Assembly (NCBI RefSeq): GCF_008000895.1
Contig: NZ_CP042823.1
Span: forward strand, 1-64,000
Length of the DNA: 64,000 bases
Source of the DNA: Methylobacterium sp. WL1
GTDB lineage: Bacteria > Pseudomonadota > Alphaproteobacteria > Rhizobiales > Beijerinckiaceae
Reading direction: 5' to 3'
Shown here: one piece after another, positions 36,787 through 45,623 of the stretch
How the letters are laid out: every line of letters starts with the position of its first letter
Numbering within the stretch: position 1 is the first letter of the stretch
The notes under the pieces: generated by a model
Seen by the model: only the letters and a program-made list of their open reading frames with translations
Databases searched by the model: none
Told to the model about the DNA's origin: nothing
Position numbers and translations under genes: made by a program

Positions 36787-36818
36787 TCCCGGCGCTCGGT
36801 GCGAGCGCAGCGCCGGGA
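36787..36818. terminator. Hairpin between convergent gltD and DUF459 genes
   Basis: Perfect 10-bp inverted repeat TCCCGGCGCT/AGCGCCGGGA (36787-36796 and 36809-36818) around a 12-nt loop, 11 bases after the gltD stop and 7 bases from the end of the convergent gene. It could act on both strands. There is no T-run on either side. Confidence 0.45.
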
Positions 36819-36825
36819 TCACCAC

Positions 36826-38256
36826 TCAGCCGGGGGGCCAGCGGAAATCGTCGGCGCGGCCGGGCTGGGGCATCGGCGCATTGCCGCGGACCAGCGTCCG
36901 CTCCACGGTGCCGAGGTTGTCCGAATCGCGCGGACGGCCGGTCAGCAGCGTCCCGCCGGGGGAGACCTCGGTGCGCCCGAGGGGCACGACCGGCCCGGCC
37001 GCGGGCTTGACCGGCAGCGCTGGGACGCCTGGAGGTTCCGGCAGGCTCGGCAGCATCGCGGTGATCTGCCGATCGATCGCCGCGGTGTCGGTGGGCTGGC
37101 CGGAACCGTCGAGGCTCGGACCGGGCGTCGCGCTCGGCGCCCCCGGCGCGATAGTCGCGGTGGGCGGCGGATCGGTCAGCGCCGGCGTGGCCGTTCCCAT
37201 CAGGCGCTTCAGCTCGACATCGGCGAAATGCGCCAGCTTGCGGTCGCCCGCCTTGGTGAAGTGCACGCCGTCGGCGGTCCGCAGCTTGGCGATCTGACCT
37301 TCCGGATCCGGGCCCGAGGCCGCGTAGCGGTCGCGGTCGTCGACGAAGCCGGGCCAGATGTCGACATAGGTCGCGCCGGCCTTCGTCACGGTGTCCCGGA
37401 CGATGTCGTTGAGGCTCGCGAGATCCCGGCTCAAGCTCTCGCTCTGCACCGGCGGAAGCCCGACCCAGACCAGCGGCACCTTGTGGTCGGCAAACACCTT
37501 CACGAGGGCCTCGACCCGGGCGCGGTACAGGGCCTTCCAGCGATCGGTGAGCGGATCGACGGTCTCGTCACCTTCACGGATCGGCTGGCGGTCGTTGGCG
37601 CCCAGCATGACCAACGCGTAGCGGACCTTGGGATTGGTGCGCAGGTAGTCTTCGGCGCTCTTGGGCCAATCGACCACGTCCCTGCGCACGAGTCCGCTGT
37701 CGCCCTTCGCCCGATCGACGACCGCGATGTCGGCGTTGTCCTCGAAGACGTCGTCCAGACCGTGGGCAAGGTGGTCGGCCAGCGAATCGCCGAACACCGC
37801 GATCTGGACGTTCGGCGCGGTCTTGGCGATGGCGGGCTTCGGCGCCACCGGCGCCCGGGCGGGCCGCTCCCGGCGCTTGACGGACGGCGAGGGCCGCTGC
37901 GCGTCCGCGTTTCCGATCGTGCTGCGCGGACGCGGCGCCCGGTAGGTGCGCTCCGGCGGTGGAGCGACCGGCTGGGGCCGGTCCTCCCACGGCCAGTAGA
38001 ACTGCCGCGGCGCTTCCTGGGGCGGTGCGTAGCGGGGCTGGCGGGCGCTGGAGCCGTCGTCGCGATAATAGGCATCGCGCGGGCGCCGCCGCGGCGGGGC
38101 CTCGTAATAGGCGCCGCCCTCGGGCCGCTGATAGCTGTCGCCCCATTGTGCCTGAGCGGGTGTGCCGCCGACCAGGGACAGGCCCGCTTGGCTCAACAGG
38201 ACGGCGAATCCGAGGATGGCCGGACGCGCCGTACGACGCCAGACTGCGACTCCCAT
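36826..38256 (-). CDS. Periplasmic SGNH/GDSL-type hydrolase (DUF459)
   Basis: A 476-aa exported protein: signal peptide cleaved after GGTPAQA, then a disordered Pro/Arg/Tyr-rich linker to about residue 150. The SGNH domain follows with block I FGDSLADHL, block III GANDRQ and block V DGVHFT containing the catalytic Asp-x-x-His. The C-terminal 130 residues are Pro/Ala-rich. DUF459 proteins are often found near peptidoglycan or exopolysaccharide genes and may deacylate envelope polymers. The next gene on the strand is a lytic transglycosylase, which supports a cell-wall role, but the substrate is unknown. Confidence 0.85.
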   Translation of the reverse strand: MGVAVWRRTARPAILGFAVLLSQAGLSLVGGTPAQAQWGDSYQRPEGGAYYEAPPRRRPRDAYYRDDGSSARQPRYAPPQEAPRQFYWPWEDRPQPVAPPPERTYRAPRPRSTIGNADAQRPSPSVKRRERPARAPVAPKPAIAKTAPNVQIAVFGDSLADHLAHGLDDVFEDNADIAVVDRAKGDSGLVRRDVVDWPKSAEDYLRTNPKVRYALVMLGANDRQPIREGDETVDPLTDRWKALYRARVEALVKVFADHKVPLVWVGLPPVQSESLSRDLASLNDIVRDTVTKAGATYVDIWPGFVDDRDRYAASGPDPEGQIAKLRTADGVHFTKAGDRKLAHFADVELKRLMGTATPALTDPPPTATIAPGAPSATPGPSLDGSGQPTDTAAIDRQITAMLPSLPEPPGVPALPVKPAAGPVVPLGRTEVSPGGTLLTGRPRDSDNLGTVERTLVRGNAPMPQPGRADDFRWPPG

Positions 38257-38355
38257 GCAGATCCCGCACCTTGAAGGCGACCGAAAAACACCGGTCGGTA
38301 GGCGGCACTATACGGGAGACCGACTTGCGCGTCTAAACCCGCCCTCGGAGGCCGA

Positions 38356-39561
38356 TTACCGCGCCGGATCGTGCCGGCCCTGGACGTGGGCGAGCAACGC
38401 CGGCGAGGCATACCCATCCGCCGGCAGGCCGGCCGCGATTTGGTAGCGCCGCACGGCGTCGCGCAGCTTCGGCCCGGCGCGGCCATCGGTCGGGCCCTCG
38501 TAGAAGGCGGCGGTCGCCAGACCTGTTTGCAGCGCGCGCAATCCCGCTCCGTCGAGGCGTGGTCCTGTAGGCCAGGGCGCCGCGAGCGCGGGGGCGCCGT
38601 CCAGGCGGTCGGCGAGGTGGCCGACGGCCAGCGCGTAGGAATCCGAGGTGTTGTACTGGCGGATCACCTCGAAGTTGCCGGTGATCAGGAAAGCCGGCGC
38701 CCCGAGACCGCCGGGCAGGAACAGCGCGGCGTCCCCACGCCCGGGCAACGGCTTTCCGTCCGTCCGCCGGACACCCCGCGCGGCGAAGCCGGAGATCGGC
38801 CCGGCATAGGCGTTCAGGTCGAAACCGTCGGGCAGACGCACCTCATAGCCCCAGGACAGCGTCGGATCCCAGCCCAGGTCCTTGAGATAGGCCGCGATCG
38901 ATCCGAGCGAATCCGCTTCGCTGGTCCAGATGTCCCTGCGGCCGTCGCCGTCGAAATCGACCGCGTGGGCTAGGTAGGTGGACGGCAGGAACTGCACCTG
39001 CCCCATGGCCCCCGCCCAGCTTCCGCTCATGCGCTCGGGCGCGATATCGCCGCGCTGGAGGATCGCCAGGGCGGCCAGCAACTCGTCGCGGAACAGCGTG
39101 CCGCGATGCCGGGCCTCCGCCAGGGTCGCCAGCGCCCGGATCGTGGAAAGGTTGCCGGCGCTCGCGCCGAAATCGGATTCGACGCCCCAGAACGCCAGCA
39201 CGATCGGCGCCGGGACGCCGTAGTGCGCCTCGATCGCTTTCAGCGTGCGCGCGAGGGTGCCCGCTCGTGCGCGTCCGTGGGCGATGCGGCCTGCCGAGAC
39301 CGCGCCGACCAGGTAATCCCAGACCGGCCGCACGAACTCGCCCTGCTGGCGCGTCCGCGCCAGGACGCCGGGATCGGGTGCCGTGATGCCCCGGAACGCG
39401 GCCGCGAAGGTCTCGGCCGAGACGCCGCGGGCTTCGGCCTCCGGACGCAGGGACGCGATGAACGCCTGGAAGGCGCCGTTCGGTGCCGTCGGCTTCGCGG
39501 CCCCGGCTACCGCGGGGCAGAGGGAGAGGGCGGCAGCGAGCAGGGTGCGGCGCGACGGCAT
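38356..39561 (-). CDS. MltB-family lytic murein transglycosylase
   Basis: Cleaves the MurNAc-GlcNAc bond of peptidoglycan with formation of the 1,6-anhydro end. The 401-aa precursor has a signal peptide (RRTLLAAALSLCPAVAGA). The catalytic domain has Glu128 in AFWGVESDFG and typical segments GSWAGAMGQVQFLPSTYL and DFDGDGRRDIW. A C-terminal peptidoglycan-binding module occupies about residues 335-397 (TDGRAGPKLRDAVRRYQ). The signal peptide has a Cys at position 15 but no clear lipobox. It lies just upstream of the DUF459 gene on the same strand. Confidence 0.93.
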   Translation of the reverse strand: MPSRRTLLAAALSLCPAVAGAAKPTAPNGAFQAFIASLRPEAEARGVSAETFAAAFRGITAPDPGVLARTRQQGEFVRPVWDYLVGAVSAGRIAHGRARAGTLARTLKAIEAHYGVPAPIVLAFWGVESDFGASAGNLSTIRALATLAEARHRGTLFRDELLAALAILQRGDIAPERMSGSWAGAMGQVQFLPSTYLAHAVDFDGDGRRDIWTSEADSLGSIAAYLKDLGWDPTLSWGYEVRLPDGFDLNAYAGPISGFAARGVRRTDGKPLPGRGDAALFLPGGLGAPAFLITGNFEVIRQYNTSDSYALAVGHLADRLDGAPALAAPWPTGPRLDGAGLRALQTGLATAAFYEGPTDGRAGPKLRDAVRRYQIAAGLPADGYASPALLAHVQGRHDPAR

Positions 39562-39565
39562 CGCC

Positions 39566-39730
39566 TCAAGCCCCGGTTCGCGGACTGGATTTGCCCGTTC
39601 GGGCCAGCGACTGGTCGAGCCCGGTGGCCCGGTCGTCGCTCGGCACGATTCCCGTGCGGCCGGTATCCAGCAGGTCCCAAACCATGCGGCCGCCGATGGA
39701 TCCGGCCCCGCCTGTCACCAGACCCGTCAT
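39566..39730 (-). pseudogene. Truncated NAD-dependent epimerase (galE-like N-terminus)
   Basis: A 54-codon remnant: from ATG 39730 it reads MTGLVTGGAGSIGGRMVWDLL, the Rossmann start of UDP-glucose 4-epimerases (TGGAGxIGxH with Gly for the usual His), then a partially recognisable strand (IVPSDDRATGLD). It stops after about 54 residues, where a full enzyme has about 330. The remainder is absent: the MltB gene starts 4 bases later. The gene next to it on the other side is galU, which makes UDP-glucose, so the ancestral arrangement was probably galE-galU. The deletion looks old, since only the first part survives. Confidence 0.7.
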
Positions 39731-40002
39731 GTCGTCCGCTCCGAAGCCGCTCCGAGGGAAGCTGCCGGGAGCCTTGCCCGAACCGGGCACGGGCAGGCAA
39801 GGCGCCCACCCCGCTTCATCGCGCGTTCAAACGCCCGGTGAGATATCATCTGGTAACGGCCACTTTAGGTGGTCGCAGACGGGATATTTACGGTGCTTTG
39901 CCTCATACTATCGACGTAGAGGCCTTGCGAAGCATCGTGTTAGGCTATCTCACTGCCTGAACCATTGACCGTGTCATCCCATTCTGTTTCCGAGGTTGCC
40001 GC

Positions 40003-40872
40003 TTGATGAAACCGATCCGCAAGGCTGTCCTGCCCGTCGCGGGGCTGGGCACGCGATTCCTGCCCGCCACGAAGGCGGTCCCGAAGGAAATGCTCACGGT
40101 CGTGGACCGGCCGGTCGTCCAGCATGTCGTCGATGAAGCGCGCGAAGCCGGCATCGAGCACTTCATCTTCGTCACGGGACGCGGCAAGGCGGTGATCGAG
40201 GACCATTTCGATATTGCCTTCGAGCTCGAGCACACCCTTCAGGAACGCGGGAAGACCGCTGCCTACGAAGAGCTGAAACGCGATCTGCCCAAGGCCGGCC
40301 AAACAAGCTTCACCCGCCAGCAGGCCCCCCTCGGCCTCGGTCATGCGGTCTGGTGCGCCCGGGAGATCGTCGGCGACGAGCCCTTCGCGGTGCTGCTGCC
40401 GGATATGCTGAGCCGCGGCTGCATGCAGCAGATGCTCGCAACCTATGAGCGCCATGGCGGCAACGTCATCGCGGTCGAGGAGGTGGCGCCCGAAGAGACG
40501 CACCAATACGGTATCGTCAGCGTCGGCGAGACCTACGGTCAGTCGTTCGAGATCACCGGCATGGTCGAGAAGCCGAAACAGGGCACCGCACCATCGAATT
40601 TCATCATCTCCGGCCGCTACATCCTCCAGCCCGAGATCTTCGGGATCCTGGAGCACGGGAAGAAGGGCGCCGGCGGCGAGATCCAGCTCACCGACGCCAT
40701 GATCGACCTGATGGGCACGCAGGACTTCTTCGGCATGCACTACGAGGGCCGGACCTACGACACCGGCTCGAAGATCGGGTTCCTGACTGCGAACCTGGCT
40801 TACGCGCTGGAGCGGCCGGATCTCGCCGGCCCGCTGCGCGCCGAGATGGAAAAACTCCTGAAGCAGAGCTGA
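40003..40872 (+). CDS. galU: UTP-glucose-1-phosphate uridylyltransferase
   Basis: Makes UDP-glucose from UTP and glucose-1-phosphate for exopolysaccharide and other glycans. The 289-aa protein opens with the nucleotide-binding loop [25 protein letters not shown]. Other family segments are [46 protein letters not shown], and the C-terminal YDTGSKIGF. The ATG follows CGAGG. It lies beside a galE remnant, and an alpha-r8-type small RNA follows on the same strand. Confidence 0.97.
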   Translation: MMKPIRKAVLPVAGLGTRFLPATKAVPKEMLTVVDRPVVQHVVDEAREAGIEHFIFVTGRGKAVIEDHFDIAFELEHTLQERGKTAAYEELKRDLPKAGQTSFTRQQAPLGLGHAVWCAREIVGDEPFAVLLPDMLSRGCMQQMLATYERHGGNVIAVEEVAPEETHQYGIVSVGETYGQSFEITGMVEKPKQGTAPSNFIISGRYILQPEIFGILEHGKKGAGGEIQLTDAMIDLMGTQDFFGMHYEGRTYDTGSKIGFLTANLAYALERPDLAGPLRAEMEKLLKQS

Positions 40873-40933
40873 GGCCTTTGCGCGTTGCGCGCTTGAGCCA
40901 TGCATTCGACGCGCGGGCGGAGACGATTTTGCC

Positions 40934-40962
40934 CTTGCGTCTTGTGCGCCGCACTGTAATTT
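40934..40962 (+). promoter_or_regulatory. Promoter of the alpha-r8 small RNA
   Basis: CTTGCG (40934-40939) and TAATTT (40957-40962) are separated by exactly 17 bases. The -35 element is the same as that of the tRNA-Pro promoter in this window; the -10 element is weaker. Transcription would start near 40968, matching the size expected of the RNA. Confidence 0.5.
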
Positions 40963-40967
40963 GTGCA

Positions 40968-41060
40968 TTGCGAGATCGCGATGGCGTCGCGGTCCCGTAG
41001 CCCTTCTTGGGCGTTTCCTCCCTAGACTTCGGGCCGCTCCTTCGGGAGTGGCCTTTTTTC
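40968..41060 (+). ncRNA. Small regulatory RNA of the alpha-r8 (suhB / MmgR) type
   Basis: The segment has three parts in order: a hairpin GCCC-TTCTT-GGGC (41000-41012), an unpaired stretch containing UUUCCUCCCU (41014-41023), and a strong terminator (stem 41032-41040 with 41045-41053, TTCG loop, then TTTTTT). The ten-base element, complementary to Shine-Dalgarno sequences, is, as I recall, the hallmark of the alpha-r8 family, whose member MmgR in Sinorhizobium limits polyhydroxybutyrate. It is a free-standing transcript with its own promoter, so it should act in trans on mRNA leaders, probably with Hfq. The 5' end is estimated from the promoter. Confidence 0.8.
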
Positions 41061-41206
41061 TTGTCTCGACCTCCTCGTTGCGTGCTCCGTCGATTGATCG
41101 ACGGGCCCGTGGTCTCGCCGCGGCGGACCTTCCCAAGGCTATGGGTGAGGAAGGCCGTTTCGAACGCCGATTTTCGTGGCGGCGCCGGACGTGGACTGTG
41201 TGCAGC

Positions 41207-42109
41207 CTACTCGGCGGCGATCCGGCTGGGCGTAAGGTCACCGAGATCGGCCGCCACGCCGGCCACAACCGACCGCAGTGCCTTCACGAGGCTCGGGAAA
41301 TCAGGCGTCGTCGTGAGGCTCGCCTCGTCCATGTACAACGCCCGGTTGACCTCTATCTGCAGAGCATGCCGCCCGAGGTTGGGCTCGCCGTAATGCTCGG
41401 TGATGAAGCCGCCCGCGTAGGGTTTGTTGCGGACCACCCGGAAACCCTTGGCGCGGAACGCGGCCTCGAACGCCTCGATCAGGCCCGGCGCGCACGCGGT
41501 GCCGTAGCGGTCGCCCAGGACCATGTCGGCCTTGATCTCGGTATCGCGTCCGAGACTTGAGGACGGCATCGAGTGGCAATCGATCAGGATGCAATGGCCG
41601 TGCGTCCGCGCCGTGCGCTGGATCAGGCCGCGCAGGACTCGGTGGTAGGGTTTGTACAGGGCCTCGATGCGGGCGATCGCATCGCCGACCGGCAGGCGCC
41701 GGGCGTAGATCTCCTGGCCGTCCGCCACGACCCGCGGAACGGTGCCAAGCCCGCCCGCGACCCGCATCGACCGGGTGTTGGCGAAGGGCGGCAAACGGCC
41801 GTCGAACATGCGTGGGTCGAGCTCGTAGGGCTCGCGGTTCACGTCCAGGAAAGCCCGCGGGAAATTCGCCCGGAGCAGCGGTGCGCCGAGTTCGACCACG
41901 GAGGCGAAAAGGCGATCGACATGGGCATCCTCGGAGCGGCGCAGAGTGAGCGCGTCCAGGCGCGAGGCGGCGACGAAATCGGGGGGGTAGACGGCGCCGG
42001 AATGGCCGGTATTGAAGACGAAGGGCAGGATGTGCGTCGCCGGTTCTTCGACCGCGAAAGCCGGGGCGAAACCGAGGGCGTCGGGCTGTACCGTTTCGGG
42101 CGCGGTCAT
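41207..42109 (-). CDS. N-formylglutamate amidohydrolase family protein
   Basis: Hydrolyses N-formyl-L-glutamate to glutamate and formate in some histidine-degradation routes; alphaproteobacterial paralogues are widespread without the hut genes. The 300-aa protein from ATG 42109 (MTAPETVQPDALG) has VFNTGHSGAVYPPDF near the start with candidate metal ligands, DVNREPYELDPRMF, CILIDCHSMPSSS and LQIEVNRALYMDE. The longer frame to 42223 is unconserved. No hut genes are adjacent, so the true substrate is uncertain. Divergent to cpdR. Confidence 0.87.
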   Translation of the reverse strand: MTAPETVQPDALGFAPAFAVEEPATHILPFVFNTGHSGAVYPPDFVAASRLDALTLRRSEDAHVDRLFASVVELGAPLLRANFPRAFLDVNREPYELDPRMFDGRLPPFANTRSMRVAGGLGTVPRVVADGQEIYARRLPVGDAIARIEALYKPYHRVLRGLIQRTARTHGHCILIDCHSMPSSSLGRDTEIKADMVLGDRYGTACAPGLIEAFEAAFRAKGFRVVRNKPYAGGFITEHYGEPNLGRHALQIEVNRALYMDEASLTTTPDFPSLVKALRSVVAGVAADLGDLTPSRIAAE

Positions 42110-42318
42110 GGGTTGCGTGCACACCCCGGCGTCTGGAAAAGCGCGGCGGATACGCAGTGTGGTATGCGGATGATCGCCTGTCCACCCTGATGCCGACGGC
42201 CCACAGGGCCGTTTTCGAGACACGCGGCGCCGGCTGCGGGCTCCAATCCTAACACCTTGTTTACCATCGCGTCCCTTTATGGGATCAACATTTCGACTCG
42301 AGGGCTCGGAAACGGCCG

Positions 42319-42675
42319 ATGAAAATCCTGCTGGCGGAAGACGACAACGACATGCGCCGGTTCCTGGCCAAGGCGCTGCAGAACGCGGGCTACGATGTCC
42401 TGTCCTTCGACAACGGCCTCTCGGCCTACAACCGGCTGCGCGAGGAGCCGTTCGAGCTGCTGCTGACCGATATCGTGATGCCCGAGATGGACGGGATCGA
42501 GCTGGCGCGGCGCGCCACCGAGCTCGACCCGGACATCAAGGTGATGTTCATCACCGGCTTCGCCGCGGTGGCGCTCAACCCGGATTCGAAGGCTCCGAAG
42601 GATGCCAAGGTCCTGTCGAAGCCGTTCCACCTGCGCGATCTCGTCAACGAGGTCGAGAAGCTGATGGCCGCCTGA
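42319..42675 (+). CDS. cpdR: CpdR-type single-domain response regulator
   Basis: Receiver-only protein of 118 aa with the phosphoacceptor Asp51 (LLTDIVMPEMDG), acidic pair EDD at 7-9, Thr in FITGFAA and Lys in LSKPFHL. The sequence (MKILLAEDDNDMRRFL) matches CpdR, which in Caulobacter is phosphorylated by the CckA-ChpT relay. Unphosphorylated CpdR primes ClpXP to degrade cell-cycle regulators and PdeA. The C-terminus ends in Ala-Ala. It stands alone with its own upstream region. Confidence 0.92.
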   Translation: MKILLAEDDNDMRRFLAKALQNAGYDVLSFDNGLSAYNRLREEPFELLLTDIVMPEMDGIELARRATELDPDIKVMFITGFAAVALNPDSKAPKDAKVLSKPFHLRDLVNEVEKLMAA

Positions 42676-42796
42676 CCGGCCGATCGGCTCTGGATTCACC
42701 AGGGGCCGCTGCGGTTGCGGCTCGGTTCGGCTGTGACCACACGGGCATAGGTAAATCGACGGGCGTACTCCTATATGACGGGAGTTCCCGCGCGAG

Positions 42797-43078
42797 ATGA
42801 CGCCCGCCATGCAGCCGGTCACGATCTACACCACGGCCTGGTGCCCTTACTGTTCGGCGGCCAAGAGCCTGCTGAAGGAGAAGGGCGTCGCCTTCCAGGA
42901 AATCGACGTCGAGCGCGCCCAGGGTGGCCGGGCCGTGATGGTCGAGCGCGCCGGTGGCCGCACCAGCGTACCGCAGATCTTCATCGGATCGACCCATGTC
43001 GGCGGCTGCGACGATCTCTACGCCTTGGATCGTGCCGGCAAGCTCGATCCGCTGCTGACGGACAAGGCCGATGCCTGA
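42797..43078 (+). CDS. grxC: Glutaredoxin 3
   Basis: GSH-dependent dithiol glutaredoxin, 93 aa. The active site is CPYC (TTAWCPYCSAAK), with the cis-Pro loop TSVPQIFIG and GGCDDLYALD for GSH binding. It overlaps the next gene (hydrolase) by 8 bases, and the DUF1178 gene follows, an arrangement common in alphaproteobacteria that implies one operon. The start ATG is preceded by GCGCGAG. Confidence 0.95.
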   Translation: MTPAMQPVTIYTTAWCPYCSAAKSLLKEKGVAFQEIDVERAQGGRAVMVERAGGRTSVPQIFIGSTHVGGCDDLYALDRAGKLDPLLTDKADA

Positions 43079-43928
43079 GAGGCGCTTCACCGCCGCCTGC
43101 GTGCAGATGCGCTCGGGCCGCGACCCGGGCGCCAATCGCGACGCGGCTGTTGCCGGGGTGCGCGAGGCTGCCGACCGCGGCGCGCATTACGTCCAGACTC
43201 CCGAGATGACGTCGCTGGTCGAGCGCAGCCGCGAGCGCCTGTTCGCGCACGTCACCGAGGCCGAGCAGGATCCGACCCTGGCCGGCCTGCGGCAGACCGC
43301 CCGGGACACCGGGGTGATGGTGCATATCGGCTCGCTGGCGGTGCGGTCGGGCGACAAGATTGCCAACCGGGCCTTCCTGATCGGCGCGGATGGGGAGATC
43401 CTGGGGTCCTACGACAAGCTGCACCTGTTCGATGTCGACCTGCCGAGCGGCGAGCGCTGGCGTGAATCGGCCACCTATACCGGCGGCGCCTGCGCGGTGG
43501 TGGCGGCGACCCCTTGGGCGACGCTCGGCCTGACGATCTGCTACGATATCCGCTTCCCGGCCTTGTACCGCGCCCTCGCAGAGGCTGGGGCCGAGGTGCT
43601 CACCGCACCGGCCTGCTTCACCCGCCAGACCGGTGAGGCGCATTGGCACATCCTCCAGCGGGCGCGGGCGATCGAGTCAGGCGCCTTCATGATCTCGGCG
43701 GCCCAGGGTGGAATCCACGAGGACGGCCGCGAGACCTTCGGCCATTCCATGATCGTCGATCCCTGGGGGCGGGTGCTCGCCGATGCCGGCGGGTCCGAGC
43801 CGGGCGTGATCCTGGCCGAGATCGACCTCGCTCAGGTCGCTGACGCTCGGGCGCGGATTCCCGCCCTGCAACACACGCGCGCGTTCACAATCGAGCGCAT
43901 CGGGCCTCAGGTTCAGGCCGTACAGTAA
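43071..43928 (+). CDS. Carbon-nitrogen hydrolase (nitrilase family, Nit1-like)
   Basis: A 285-aa member of the nitrilase superfamily with the Glu-Lys-Cys triad in VQTPEMTSLV, GSYDKLHLFDVDL and LTICYDIRFPALY. The closest named group by motif is the Nit1/Nit2 type, which repairs deaminated glutathione or hydrolyses omega-amides. That fits its overlap with grxC, a glutathione enzyme. DUF1178 follows after 8 bases. The substrate is inferred, not shown. Confidence 0.9.
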   Translation: MPERRFTAACVQMRSGRDPGANRDAAVAGVREAADRGAHYVQTPEMTSLVERSRERLFAHVTEAEQDPTLAGLRQTARDTGVMVHIGSLAVRSGDKIANRAFLIGADGEILGSYDKLHLFDVDLPSGERWRESATYTGGACAVVAATPWATLGLTICYDIRFPALYRALAEAGAEVLTAPACFTRQTGEAHWHILQRARAIESGAFMISAAQGGIHEDGRETFGHSMIVDPWGRVLADAGGSEPGVILAEIDLAQVADARARIPALQHTRAFTIERIGPQVQAVQ

Positions 43929-43936
43929 GCACACCC

Positions 43937-44392
43937 ATGATCCGGTACAGTCTCGTTTGCGAATCCGCGCACGGCTTCGACAGCTGGTTCCCGTCCTCCG
44001 AATCCTACGATGCGCAGGCGGAGCGTGGGCTGGTGACCTGCCCGATCTGCGAGAGCGCGAATGTCACGAAGGCGCTGATGGCGCCCAACGTGGCCCGCAG
44101 CGATCGCAATGAGCGTCCGGCGCCGGCGGCGCCCCAGGCCGAAGCTCCGATGGCGATGATCGCGGAGCCCGAGCGGCAGGTACGGGCGATGCTGCGGGCG
44201 CTGCGCGAGCAGGTCGTGGCCAATTCCGAGCATGTCGGGACGCGCTTCCCAGAGGAGGCGCGCAAGATCCACTACGGTGAGGCCGAGGGCCGCTCGATCT
44301 ACGGCGAGGCCAGCCCGGCCGAAGCGCGCGCCCTCATCGATGAGGGGATCGACGTCGCGCCGATCCCGATCATGCCCGACGACCGCAACTGA
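43937..44392 (+). CDS. DUF1178 family protein
   Basis: A 151-aa cytosolic protein of the DUF1178 family. The N-terminus is MIRYSLVCESAHGFDSWFPS, with a metal-ribbon-like arrangement Cys8...Cys36-x2-Cys39 (VTCPICES). The C-terminal part contains RKIHYGEAEGRSIYGEAS. The gene is typically downstream of grxC and the nitrilase in this bacterial group, as here; function unknown. It converges with the DsbB-like gene. Confidence 0.88.
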   Translation: MIRYSLVCESAHGFDSWFPSSESYDAQAERGLVTCPICESANVTKALMAPNVARSDRNERPAPAAPQAEAPMAMIAEPERQVRAMLRALREQVVANSEHVGTRFPEEARKIHYGEAEGRSIYGEASPAEARALIDEGIDVAPIPIMPDDRN

Positions 44393-44413
44393 GGCGCACC
44401 GTACCGCGGGAGC

Positions 44414-44902
44414 TCAGGACCGCAGGGCTGCGGTGCCGGCGAACGAGGCCAGGACGAAGGCGACGACGGCGTTCCACCCGGCCAGGGAGATCCCGAGGAT
44501 GCGCAAGGCCGCCACCGAGCAATCCACGACCTTCGTGTTCTGAAGCGCATTCAGGAATTCGCCGACCTGTCCCGGGTTCGCACCCGTGCCGCCGCCGCAA
44601 TCGCTCGGGCCCGGCCAGAATCCCCATTCCGCGCCACCATGGTAGACGCCGAGCCCGGCGCCATACAGGAGCCCCAGGGCGGCGAGCCCGAGCGCCAGGC
44701 GAGCCAGGCGCTCGGGCGCGAACAGCGCGGCGAGCCCAAGGGGCAGGGCGGCGTAGAAGGGCAGGCGCTCGGTCAGGCAGAGCTTACACGGCGCATAGCC
44801 GTAGCCGTACTGCAGCACCAGAACGGCGGCCAGGACCAATGCCGAGCCGAGAGCCAGCCCAAGACCCGCCTTCTTGAGGCGCAGTGCCGACGCGAAGTTC
44901 AT
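44414..44902 (-). CDS. DsbB-family disulfide bond formation protein
   Basis: A 162-aa four-helix membrane protein. A periplasmic CxxC pair lies in YAPCKLCLTERLP and a second Cys pair in the long loop (SDCGGG... and VVDCSV), as in DsbB, which oxidises DsbA and passes electrons to quinone. I chose ATG 44902; the frame is open much further upstream but overlaps the next gene in another frame. It starts 2 bases after the stop of the YqaA-type gene, so the two are co-transcribed. Confidence 0.9.
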   Translation of the reverse strand: MNFASALRLKKAGLGLALGSALVLAAVLVLQYGYGYAPCKLCLTERLPFYAALPLGLAALFAPERLARLALGLAALGLLYGAGLGVYHGGAEWGFWPGPSDCGGGTGANPGQVGEFLNALQNTKVVDCSVAALRILGISLAGWNAVVAFVLASFAGTAALRS

Positions 44903-44904
44903 GG

Positions 44905-45486
44905 CTACAGGATCACCTTGAACAGCAGGAAGCCGAGGACGATCACGGCGACCGAGATCGCCACGACCACGTTGAGATGCCGATCGAGCACGCCGCGGAT
45001 CTGGACGCCGTAGCGGCCCAGCAGTCCGGCCAGGATGAAGAACCTGGCCCCGCGGGTGACGATCGACAGCACCGTGAACCAGAACAGGCTGTAATGGGCG
45101 AAGCCCGACGTGATCGTGACGAGCTTGTACGGGATCGGCGTGAGCCCCTTCAACAGGATCACCCAATGGCCGTAGCGGGCGTAGGAATCCTGGAAGGTCG
45201 CGGCCGAATTCTGCAGCCCGTACAGCCGGATCAGCCACTCGCCGAGGGAATCGAACAGCAGCGCCCCGATCGCGTAGCCGACCAGCCCGCCGAGCACCGA
45301 GGCCACCGTGGCGATCGTCGCGTAGAGCCAGACCCGATCCGGACGGCTGACCGCCATCGGGACCAGCATCGCGTCCGGCGGGACCGGGAAGAACGAGCTT
45401 TCGGCGAAGGCGACGGCCCCGAGCACGTAGGGCGCGGAGGGCCTGCCGCTGAGCGCGAGGATCCACGCGTAGAGCCGGCGGAGCAT
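44905..45486 (-). CDS. YqaA/DedA-like VTT-domain membrane protein
   Basis: A 193-aa inner-membrane protein of the SNARE-associated/VTT (DedA-like) family. Signatures: FAESSFFPVPPDAMLVPMAV, VLGGLVGYAIGALLFDS, HWVILLKGLTPIPYKLVTITSGFA and a C-terminal helix. DedA relatives flip or transport polyprenyl phosphates or phospholipids, and YqaA members are less defined. It is followed immediately by the DsbB-like gene. Confidence 0.9.
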   Translation of the reverse strand: MLRRLYAWILALSGRPSAPYVLGAVAFAESSFFPVPPDAMLVPMAVSRPDRVWLYATIATVASVLGGLVGYAIGALLFDSLGEWLIRLYGLQNSAATFQDSYARYGHWVILLKGLTPIPYKLVTITSGFAHYSLFWFTVLSIVTRGARFFILAGLLGRYGVQIRGVLDRHLNVVVAISVAVIVLGFLLFKVIL

Positions 45487-45623
45487 TCAGGGTCCGGGTC
45501 GTGAGGAAGCGGCCGTCCTTTGAGCACAGGCGCCGCGCCTTGGCCAGATCGGCAGTGTCGGCAAAAAACCCGGCCGCGCACCCTTGGCGTGGAGGCCACA
45601 CTTATGCGAAGAGCCCGACGCGC

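Noticed and set aside
39106..39960. A plus-strand frame across the transglycosylase and galE remnant
   Set aside because: Antisense to MltB for most of its length; only the last 35 codons lie in intergenic DNA and resemble no family.
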